From: Oscillospiraceae bacterium
GTDB taxonomy: Bacteria; Bacillota; Clostridia; Oscillospirales; Ruminococcaceae
Assembly (NCBI GenBank): GCA_022511485.1
Contig: JAFLUJ010000063.1
Span: 1 to 12,403 of the forward strand
DNA: 12,403 bases
Reading direction: 5' to 3'
The notes under the pieces are model-generated. The model searched no databases. It saw only the letters and a list, made by a program, of their open reading frames with translations, and had not been told where the DNA came from. Positions 6,317 through 12,403 of this stretch are shown one piece after another. A program made the position numbers and the translations under genes. How positions within the stretch are numbered: position 1 is the first letter of the stretch; the number at the start of each line of letters is the position of its first letter.

Positions 6317-6865
6317 ATGGACGACAGCACGATTATTGATCTGTTTTTTGAACGTTCGGAAAATGCCCTGCTGGAAACCAAAAAGAAATACAGCGGACTA
6401 ATTATAAGCATAGCAATGCGTATTCTCGGAAACAAGCCGGACGCGGAGGAGTGCGAAAACGATACATACATGGGTGCGTGGAATACTATCCCTCCCCAGA
6501 AGCCAAGCAACCTCACTGCGTTTCTGGCTCGTATCGCAAGAAATCAGGCTATGAAAAAATACGAGTTTATCAATGCGGCGAAAAGAAATCCCAGGGCGAT
6601 AGTGTCTCTGGACGAGCTGGGAGACTGTATTTCCGACGAGGGGGACAGCATACGCTACTCCGACGGAGTTCTTGCAGAGGCGATAAATTCATTTCTATCA
6701 GAGCTTAAGGAGGAGAACCGCAGGGTTTTCATGCTCCGGTACTGGTATTTTGCCGACATAAGCGAGATCTGCAAAAGATGCGGTATCTCAAAAAGCAAAG
6801 CGGAGTCCATGTTATTCCGCACAAGAAAAAAGCTGAAAAAATTTTTAGAGGAAAGGGGTCTGTAG
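6317..6865 (+). CDS. ECF-type RNA polymerase sigma factor
   Basis: A 182-residue sigma-70 family protein of ECF size. The sigma-2 region lies at about 23-85: KKYSGLIISIAMRILGN, then DAEECENDTYMGAWN, which is the core-binding and -10 recognition helix, and LTAFLARIARNQAMKKYE. After a linker, the sigma-4 helix-turn-helix region covers about 122-180: LSELKEENRRVFMLRYWYF, then ISEICKRCGISKSKAESM and RTRKKLKKFLEE. The start ATG is preceded by AAGGAAAGGA (6299-6308). The stop codon is 1 nt from the start of the next gene, a single-pass membrane protein, which is the usual layout for an ECF sigma with its membrane anti-sigma factor. It would direct RNA polymerase to a small regulon, probably including its own promoter. 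The inducing signal is unknown. Confidence 0.92.
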   Translation: MDDSTIIDLFFERSENALLETKKKYSGLIISIAMRILGNKPDAEECENDTYMGAWNTIPPQKPSNLTAFLARIARNQAMKKYEFINAAKRNPRAIVSLDELGDCISDEGDSIRYSDGVLAEAINSFLSELKEENRRVFMLRYWYFADISEICKRCGISKSKAESMLFRTRKKLKKFLEERGL

Positions 6866-6866
6866 A

Positions 6867-9395
6867 ATGAATAAGAACGAGCTTAGACATATGATCTCCC
6901 TTGCGGATGAAAGATATATCGACGAAATTTTCACCGACAGGTTAAATAAAAAGAAGAATAAATTTCTTGCAAGCTTCGGGGCAGCAGCGGCAGTCATTGC
7001 ATTGGTATGCGTGATAGGATTTATTTCCGGGAAAATAAATGAGGATGCGGATGATCTTGTTGCTGACACAACGACCGACAGCATACTTATTGACGAGCCG
7101 GTGGACTATAGTCAGTATTTCCTTAAAGAAAATCTGGGTATAGACGGTATTGCCATTGACGCCGGATGGATGACCTGTATGTTTGAAGCTGAGTACATAA
7201 AACAATTCATGCCATTTGATACAAGCAGTTACGATGACGGCGCAGTCAGTAAGATCTGTTTTGACTATAAGGACGAGGCAAAATATTATGGTATATCTCT
7301 GACCGGACCGAATGGCATAAGTGAAAATGCAAATAGGATCATTGGAATTACTGTGGGAAAAGAAGGCAGTATTTTATCCCTTGTTCCATACATTGATAAA
7401 TGTACTCCCGTTGAACGCCTTGGAGTGGATGTTTACGGAGCGGAACATGATGCTAATTATGAGCTATATGGTTTCCCCAGCCGCTCTCTTATGTTTTCAT
7501 GCGGCGGCAGAGACTATAGTATAGGCGCAATAAATATGACCTATGACGAGATCGGCATGATAATGGACAGCATTATCAAATATGGTATCCCTGTAGAAAA
7601 TATTGAGCTGTCAGAAGCATTTGAAGTCAAATACGGAGATGTCAATGCAACGATCTCCCTTGCAGAAGCAAATACAATAGAACCCTTTGCAGGGTGCGTC
7701 CCACAGCTTGAAAGTATCGGAGATATGCAGCTCAGCGAAAATGTCTCCTACTTTGCAAGCAGAGACGAAGCACACCGGCTTGTCCCCGAGTATATTTACT
7801 ACACATATTATAATGGCAAAAGCAAAGATATTTGTATCCAGTATTTTACGGAGGATTCGGACATCGAGCCGTCCGAAAAAACACTGCATATCGGCAATGT
7901 CACCCCCGGAATATTTGAGCATTATATGGAGGACGGCAATCTTTTCTGTACAATAGAGTACAATGCCTTCAAAGTAAATATATGGGCAAACAACTGCACG
8001 GACGATGAAATTTATATTTTTAAAAATGCATTAGTGGACGCAATAAATAATCTGGACGGACATATTAAAACTCTTTCCGAAGCAAATGAACTGGACGCCT
8101 TTGCAGGATTTATCCCTCAGCTTGACAATATCGGAGACATGACATTAACGAGCTGTCATTACGATAATTATCTGAACGGAGAAGAGGAGATCGTAATTCG
8201 CTATAATACTCCGGAGTACGATGATGAAGACGCAGGATTTATGAAATATCCCTATATTCAGGCTGTTTTTGAATCCGGAGGTATGCCGGCGTATACTTCG
8301 GATTATGTCAGACTTGAAGACCTGAAAATAAATGTAGTCCACGATCTTGCAGGTCTGTCATCAATAGAGGGATGCGTCAGCTACAATATTTCGGTAGACT
8401 GCGGAAGTGTCATGATAAGCATAAACGCAGTATGCACAACAGACGAAATGTGGACGTATCTCAGCGAGATCGCAAAGGCGTATGACGGCTCGGAGATAAA
8501 TTACATCGGAGAGCATCCTCTTGAAAACAAGGAGGTCACTCTTGAATATGCAAATGAAGCGACAGCATTTTCAGGCTTTGTCCCTCAGGTGGAAAGTATA
8601 GGGGAAATGTCTGTCAGGGAGGTTCTTTACAGCGAGGTCGCAGTAGGAAATAAGATCGTAGGCAGCCATCTGCATATAGAATATGTACCTGATACATTTT
8701 TTGGTTATCCCTATATTATTGCAGAGTATCAGCTGTCCAATAATACCACAGGCAAGGATATAGTTACTATTGAGAAGCTTACAGAGGAGCTGGCGGAAAC
8801 CTCGGCAGGGTTCTCCGTCGACCCGGAAGGTAATTTCTACACCTTCTCAGTTTTGTGCGGAGAGTTCTGTATAAATGTAACTGCAGAATGTACTGAGGAA
8901 ACAATGAAAGAGTATATCCGGGAGTTAAAGAAATGCGCTTCTAAATATACTGCTCTTACCTTAGAGGAAGCTGCGGCAAGCGAGCTTACGGGAGGGTGTG
9001 TCCCAATGCTTGACAAAATAGGAGACATGACCCTTGCAGATGGCTACTGCCGCATTGTGGAGTATCCGGACGGCGAACAGCTTCTGAGGATCAAGTACAT
9101 TAACAGAAGCTTCAAATATCAGAATGAGGATTACGATTACTACGGAAAATACATATCCGTGCTCTATGCAAAAAAGACCGGCACGATCACAGGAACTACA
9201 AGATTTGATGACATTGAGTTTCATGATGAAGATCGAATAGATCTTGAAGACAGCGGAGTATTTAAGTACAGGTTTACATTTGACTGCGGAGATTTCTACA
9301 TCGGCGTAGAAGCCCTCTGTGATGAGCACGAAATGGGGGAGTATTTCAGAGCACTTAAAGCAGCAAATGCAGATCATAATATAATACACTCATGA
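6867..9395 (+). CDS. Membrane-anchored probable anti-sigma factor with repeated ectodomain
   Basis: An 842-residue single-pass membrane protein starting 1 nt after the sigma gene, with ribosome site AGAGGAAAGGGG (6847-6858). Residues 1-32 are a short charged cytoplasmic part (LADERYIDEIFTDRLNKKK), and 33-54 a membrane helix. The rest would be outside and holds diverged repeats of about 140-155 residues. Each opens with the motif FAG-C/F-V/I-PQLxxIGDM, at residues 274, 412, 568 and 708. Each ends with a CG-x-F-x-I-x-V-x-A-x-C strand and a helix (TxxEMxxYxxxLK), at 512-523, 664-675 and 807-818, with a changed copy near 365-377. An earlier degenerate copy ends near 212. It has no classical zinc anti-sigma motif. 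The anti-sigma role is inferred from gene order and topology; the repeat family is not one I can name. Confidence 0.75.
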   Translation: MNKNELRHMISLADERYIDEIFTDRLNKKKNKFLASFGAAAAVIALVCVIGFISGKINEDADDLVADTTTDSILIDEPVDYSQYFLKENLGIDGIAIDAGWMTCMFEAEYIKQFMPFDTSSYDDGAVSKICFDYKDEAKYYGISLTGPNGISENANRIIGITVGKEGSILSLVPYIDKCTPVERLGVDVYGAEHDANYELYGFPSRSLMFSCGGRDYSIGAINMTYDEIGMIMDSIIKYGIPVENIELSEAFEVKYGDVNATISLAEANTIEPFAGCVPQLESIGDMQLSENVSYFASRDEAHRLVPEYIYYTYYNGKSKDICIQYFTEDSDIEPSEKTLHIGNVTPGIFEHYMEDGNLFCTIEYNAFKVNIWANNCTDDEIYIFKNALVDAINNLDGHIKTLSEANELDAFAGFIPQLDNIGDMTLTSCHYDNYLNGEEEIVIRYNTPEYDDEDAGFMKYPYIQAVFESGGMPAYTSDYVRLEDLKINVVHDLAGLSSIEGCVSYNISVDCGSVMISINAVCTTDEMWTYLSEIAKAYDGSEINYIGEHPLENKEVTLEYANEATAFSGFVPQVESIGEMSVREVLYSEVAVGNKIVGSHLHIEYVPDTFFGYPYIIAEYQLSNNTTGKDIVTIEKLTEELAETSAGFSVDPEGNFYTFSVLCGEFCINVTAECTEETMKEYIRELKKCASKYTALTLEEAAASELTGGCVPMLDKIGDMTLADGYCRIVEYPDGEQLLRIKYINRSFKYQNEDYDYYGKYISVLYAKKTGTITGTTRFDDIEFHDEDRIDLEDSGVFKYRFTFDCGDFYIGVEALCDEHEMGEYFRALKAANADHNIIHS
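7683..9380 (+). repeat. Four diverged tandem protein-coding repeats
   Basis: Within the membrane protein gene, the FAG-C/F-V/I-PQLxxIGDM coding segment recurs at about 7686, 8100, 8568 and 8988, giving periods of 414, 468 and 420 nt. The DNA copies are quite diverged, so this is old internal duplication rather than a recent slippage array. Confidence 0.8.
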
Positions 9396-9419
9396 AAACA
9401 TCCTGGACAATGGTCGCTT

Positions 9420-10055
9420 TTATTTATATATATCCATCACAAAATACAAGAGGAGGATCAGCGCTGCCGCAGCAATGAGCAGATATTTTATCCCGATAAT
9501 ATGCGAATCATAAAAATCAGTTGCTGTTGTCATCGAAAAAAGATCAAATATTATCCTTCTGCCGAAAGCATAGTTTGCCGTATAATAGATCATGGGCGAC
9601 ATATATCCCACTATGACGCTTCTGCTGATACCGGCGAAGAAAAATCCCATCGCTCCTAAAAATAATCCGGAAGCAAAGCCGCCTATAAAATGACGGACTG
9701 TCACTGAGCTTTCACAAAGTCCCATTATATAGACAAATCCTCCGCAGAGCAGCCCGAGAAAAAATACCGAATATATCACTCTCAGAATGCATATCGCCTC
9801 GTAGGATGTCTTTTTCGAGCGGACTACATCCCTGATGTTTTCATCCCGCTCCGGATGGAAAACCGGGGTGAGCAGTATCACTCCAACAATGGGCATCACC
9901 ATTTCAACGGGACGTGCAGACTGCACCTCGTTCAGCGCGGATATCCCCATCAGCAGCGTAAAAGCAATTATTATAAAGACCGCAGCCAGAAAATGCGGCA
10001 GAAAATTACGCCTTAGATTTACGCCCAGAATTTTTCCTAAGGTCTGAAAGCCCAT
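9420..10055 (-). CDS. ABC transporter membrane protein, ABC-2 type, short subunit
   Basis: A 211-residue protein with about six hydrophobic segments (about 18-38, 51-67, 88-112, 122-142, 145-163 and 188-206) and a charged cytoplasmic loop HPERDENIRDVVRSKKTS at 67-84, in the manner of ABC-2 type export permeases. It begins inside the end of the upstream permease gene (50-nt overlap in another frame), with an AAGGAGGGG ribosome site on the minus strand just before the ATG at 10055. It is the last gene of the ATPase-permease-permease operon and probably pairs with the 418-residue permease to form the membrane channel. The substrate is unknown. No hairpin terminator is seen after its stop codon; 24 nt further the convergent gene ends. 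Confidence 0.82.
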   Translation of the reverse strand: MGFQTLGKILGVNLRRNFLPHFLAAVFIIIAFTLLMGISALNEVQSARPVEMVMPIVGVILLTPVFHPERDENIRDVVRSKKTSYEAICILRVIYSVFFLGLLCGGFVYIMGLCESSVTVRHFIGGFASGLFLGAMGFFFAGISRSVIVGYMSPMIYYTANYAFGRRIIFDLFSMTTATDFYDSHIIGIKYLLIAAAALILLLYFVMDIYK

Positions 10056-11262
10056 TGAATACGCCCCTCCTTTTCATTTCGTAAATTATAACCGTCAAAG
10101 TCACAAGAACAACGGACAGTACCGTGAAAAATAATCGGTTGAAAATTATGCTTTTCATTTCCATAGCAAAAACATCCGATTTAAGCAGGTTGTTATGTCT
10201 CATCACAAGGGTGAAGGGCTTTATTTCCCCGGTAAGACCGCCCTCCGCGGCAAAAATGCTCATGAACCACCATGCTCCCTGTACGAATATCGCGATCATC
10301 CCGGACATGATCTCGGTGACTAACATTCCCACAGCAGTGGATATAAGTATATTCGGAACAAGCCAGTATGCCGCACATCTGAAAAAAGCGAAATTATCCA
10401 GAGCTTCACCCGGATAAATGCTTTTTACCTTAAAATAAGCAATTGCAGCCGTTATAATTATGGGGATCGCCATTACCGTCACAAGAGCAAGGAATCTTGT
10501 AAATACCAGTTTTCCGGAGGACACCTTCCGGGAATATACAAGCTGCTCCATGCCTGATTTTTTATCAAACCCAGCCAGAGCCGCCGCAACAAATACCGGA
10601 AGTATGGCAATATCTATTCCGATGTAATCGCAGTAAAGACGTGCATACGCCCCTGTTATTTTGTCATCGTACAGAAAGCGTTCATACTCAGCAAGGGCAT
10701 CCTCGTAGGTTCTTGGAACAAGAGAGAAATTTCCCACAATAAATTCGTCTGAATATCTGGAGCCTCCCCCTATAATTTTGTCAGCCTCCCTCATAAGCTC
10801 CCGGAAGCGATCATATGTAAGGCTGTCGGGAATATTTATTTCCGGGATATTTGCTTCGACATATACAAATCCGTTGTTATCCCCCATAACATATCCAGCC
10901 TCCTGATAATCCTCAAAATTATCAAGCTCGTAGGCTGTCAGTCCGGAAAGCTCTGTTATGACCTCTGCTAACCGGAACTTTTTATTTTCACTCAGACGGA
11001 CGTTTTTATAAAATCCGTATGGATATGCTGAAAAGCTTCCGGACAGATATTCTCCCACCAGACCTTCCGCTGCGTTTGGCATAAGTATTTCCGGGATCTC
11101 CCTTGCCACCGTTCCGTAATATTCGTCTGACGGACCTGGCTTTCTCAGAGGTTCTCCGCAGTCGTTATGGAACTGTGTAAAATACATTGCAAGGGTCACA
11201 GCAAAATAAATTATAAATGTCAGGGAGAATATAACTTTCTTACACTCTTTAAAAAACAGCAT
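10006..11262 (-). CDS. ABC transporter membrane protein, ABC-2 type, with large outer domain
   Basis: A 418-residue permease-like protein. TM1 lies at about 10-28, followed by a hydrophilic domain of about 180 residues (30-210), presumably outside the cell, then five more membrane segments at about 212-232, 257-277, 296-316, 320-338 and 376-394. The segment FDKKSGMEQLVYSRKVSSGKL after TM2 resembles the cytoplasmic coupling region of ABC-2 permeases (GLxxLLxSxPxSRxxxxxxK pattern). A basic tail (RKNSGRKSKA) ends the protein. The ATG shares one base with the TAA of the ATPase gene (TAATG at 11262), indicating translational coupling. Together with the ATPase and the 211-residue permease it should form an exporter; the substrate is not predictable. 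Confidence 0.85.
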   Translation of the reverse strand: MLFFKECKKVIFSLTFIIYFAVTLAMYFTQFHNDCGEPLRKPGPSDEYYGTVAREIPEILMPNAAEGLVGEYLSGSFSAYPYGFYKNVRLSENKKFRLAEVITELSGLTAYELDNFEDYQEAGYVMGDNNGFVYVEANIPEINIPDSLTYDRFRELMREADKIIGGGSRYSDEFIVGNFSLVPRTYEDALAEYERFLYDDKITGAYARLYCDYIGIDIAILPVFVAAALAGFDKKSGMEQLVYSRKVSSGKLVFTRFLALVTVMAIPIIITAAIAYFKVKSIYPGEALDNFAFFRCAAYWLVPNILISTAVGMLVTEIMSGMIAIFVQGAWWFMSIFAAEGGLTGEIKPFTLVMRHNNLLKSDVFAMEMKSIIFNRLFFTVLSVVLVTLTVIIYEMKRRGVFNGLSDLRKNSGRKSKA

Positions 11263-12158
11263 TATTCGTCACCTCCGGAAACGTCACAGCCCCTGCTGTA
11301 AAGACAGTACATATAAGCGTCCTCAGCGTTTGGTTCTGCGGGAACTGCCCCCTGCAAACCGGGATGGCCGTCTGAAATAATTCTCACGGTCGTGTAGTCG
11401 CTCTGCACTAACATTCCGGTGACGATGTAGTCCTTTTTTATCTGTGGGAGATATTTTTTCTCCGCATTTACAGTAAAGACCTTACCCTCTGCATTTTTTA
11501 TCAGTTCGGAAACTGTGCCCTGCCAAAGAATTTCCCCGCTGTTCATTATCGCGATGTCCTCGCAGGTAGCTTCAATATCCCCCACTATGTGAGTGGACAG
11601 GATGACTATACGTTCCTCCGCAACTTCGCAGAGAAGATTCCGGAAGCGTATACGCTCTTCCGGGTCAAGTCCCGCGGTAGGCTCGTCCACGATAAGCACA
11701 CGTGGGTCGTGAAGCAGAGCCTGGGCTATCCCCAGACGGCGTTTCATTCCTCCGGATAAAGCTCTGACCTTTTTATTTTTATGCTCGGTAAGGTTTACCC
11801 GTTTCAGAAGAAGCTCCATCCGCTTTTCCCTGAAAGACCTGCTCATTCCGGAAAGCGCTCCTAAATAATCAAGGGATTCCTCCACCGTCATCGAGGGATA
11901 CATGGAAAAATCCTGCGGAAGATACCCGATAATGCTCCGTATGTCCTTTGCGTCCTCAATAGGGATACCGCATACATTGATAGTACCGCTTTTCTTGCAG
12001 TGGAGTGCGGCAAGAGTTTTCATGAGAGTGGTTTTTCCTGCGCCGTTCCGTCCCAGCAGACCGAACATTCCCTGCTCAATGGTGAGACTGACATTTCTCA
12101 GAGACTGCTTTTTTCCGTAAAACTTATTAACGCCTCTGATCTCAATTCTGTTATCCAT
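11262..12158 (-). CDS. ABC transporter ATP-binding protein (ABC-2 exporter type)
   Basis: A 298-residue ATPase with all nucleotide-binding motifs. Walker A is GRNGAGKTT (G36-T44), the Q-loop glutamine is Q82 (GYLPQDFSMYP), the signature is LSGGM at 134-138, Walker B is VLIVDE (154-159), the D-loop GLD is at 163-165 and the switch histidine H190 is in LSTHIVGDIE. The PQDFSMYPSMTVEESLDYLG and TAGLDPEER segments are typical of multidrug, antibiotic or lantibiotic self-protection exporters of the CcmA/BcrA type. A C-terminal domain of about 70 residues follows (GEILWQGTVSEL and on). It is first in the operon, followed by two permeases with overlapping frames. The minus-strand ribosome site GAAAGG (complement of 12168-12173) is 9 nt before the ATG. 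It powers export; the substrate is unknown. Confidence 0.95.
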   Translation of the reverse strand: MDNRIEIRGVNKFYGKKQSLRNVSLTIEQGMFGLLGRNGAGKTTLMKTLAALHCKKSGTINVCGIPIEDAKDIRSIIGYLPQDFSMYPSMTVEESLDYLGALSGMSRSFREKRMELLLKRVNLTEHKNKKVRALSGGMKRRLGIAQALLHDPRVLIVDEPTAGLDPEERIRFRNLLCEVAEERIVILSTHIVGDIEATCEDIAIMNSGEILWQGTVSELIKNAEGKVFTVNAEKKYLPQIKKDYIVTGMLVQSDYTTVRIISDGHPGLQGAVPAEPNAEDAYMYCLYSRGCDVSGGDE

Positions 12159-12162
12159 ATTA

Positions 12163-12204
12163 TTGATCCTTTCAAAAAAATAATAATGTGATCATTTGGA
12201 TCAA
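12163..12204 (-). promoter_or_regulatory. Leader inverted repeat that could cover the ATPase ribosome site
   Basis: On the minus strand TTGATCC (complement of 12198-12204) can pair with GGATCAA (complement of 12163-12169), which overlaps the ribosome binding site GAAAGGATC of the ABC ATPase gene. A second dyad TGATC/GATCA (12189-12193 and 12199-12203) lies inside. Such a hairpin could hold back translation, or the dyad could be a repressor site. No convincing -35/-10 pair was found between here and the palindromic element at 12252. Confidence 0.35.
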
Positions 12205-12251
12205 CAGTGAGGGGATAAATTGTCATCCAGCGTATTATCTTTGTACTCTTA

Positions 12252-12403
12252 CTGGGGAAAACCTTTCTTCAGAAAGGTTTTCCCCAGACCCCTTTCCAAA
12301 GACTTTGTCAATTTTTTCATATGGGGCTAAAGCCCCATATGAAAAAATAAATAAAGTTTTAGGGAGGGGGTTCGGGGGATGACCCTTTTTCAAAAGGGTC
12401 TCC
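12252..12403. repeat. Nested palindromic intergenic element with three hairpins (cut by window end)
   Basis: There are three perfect inverted repeats: 12252-12287 (17-bp arms, 2-nt centre), 12311-12348 (18-bp arms, 2-nt centre, sequence CATATGGGGCT next to its complement) and 12381-12400 (9-bp arms). The outer hairpins lie 60 and 61 nt from the centre of the middle one. The connecting arms are also imperfectly complementary: ACCCCTTTCCAAAGACTTT (from 12288) resembles the complement of 12354-12373. The whole block is therefore a large palindrome with side hairpins, like a MITE or REP/BIME-type repeat. It has no coding content. The T-run precedes and the A-run follows the middle stem, so that stem is not a normal terminator on either strand. 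Confidence 0.7.

Noticed and set aside
8961..9389. Minus-strand open frame of 142 codons opposite the repeat membrane protein
   Set aside because: It is fully antisense to a well-supported gene, rich in cysteine and isoleucine as expected for a shadow frame, with no ribosome site that I could support.
12311..12348. Bidirectional terminator for the ABC operon region
   Set aside because: The T-run comes before and the A-run after the stem on both strands, so no T-tract follows the hairpin in either direction; it also lies upstream, not downstream, of the operon.
12252..12403. CRISPR array
   Set aside because: The repeated pieces are inverted, not direct, repeats with regular unique spacers, and no cas gene is present.

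Overview
The window looks like chromosomal DNA from a motile, Gram-positive member of the Clostridia, most like the Ruminococcus/Oscillospiraceae group. The evidence is tandem flagellar rod/hook-type genes, a CheC-CheD pair (typical of Firmicutes and a few other phyla, absent from E. coli), strong AGGAGG-like ribosome binding sites, a moderate to low GC content, and an extracytoplasmic-function (ECF) sigma factor with a membrane-anchored partner. The genus is an inference; no rRNA or marker gene is present.

Layout. Positions 1-2315 (+) are the end of a motility operon: the 3' part of one flagellar hook-basal body gene, a complete second one, cheC and cheD, all tightly packed. A 162-nt, highly structured gap leads into mscL (2478-2978, +), the large-conductance mechanosensitive channel, closed by a terminator-like hairpin. 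A promoter and a leader with two competing hairpins precede a 665-residue methyl-accepting chemotaxis protein (3237-5234, +), which ends in a strong terminator. CheC (phosphatase of CheY-P) and CheD (receptor deamidase) would act on signalling from receptors like this one.

Positions about 5365-6220 form a small, clearly AT-richer island. A textbook consensus promoter drives a JAB/MPN-type metalloprotease-like gene and an overlapping small lysine-rich gene, followed by a terminator. It looks acquired compared with its neighbours.

Positions 6245-9395 (+) encode an ECF sigma factor and, one base later, an 842-residue single-pass membrane protein whose outer part is built of about five diverged repeats of roughly 140-155 residues. 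By position it is the likely anti-sigma/sensor. This is the most interesting protein in the window because an anti-sigma factor with such a large repeated ectodomain is unusual. A candidate ECF-type promoter lies upstream of the sigma gene.

Convergent to it with only 24 nt between stop codons is a minus-strand ABC exporter operon (12158 down to 9420): ATPase, 418-residue permease and 211-residue permease, with overlapping reading frames. The last ~150 bases (12252-12403) hold no gene but a striking nested palindrome: three perfect hairpins placed symmetrically around one centre, with imperfectly complementary connecting arms. It looks like a mobile or MITE/REP-like intergenic repeat cut by the window edge.
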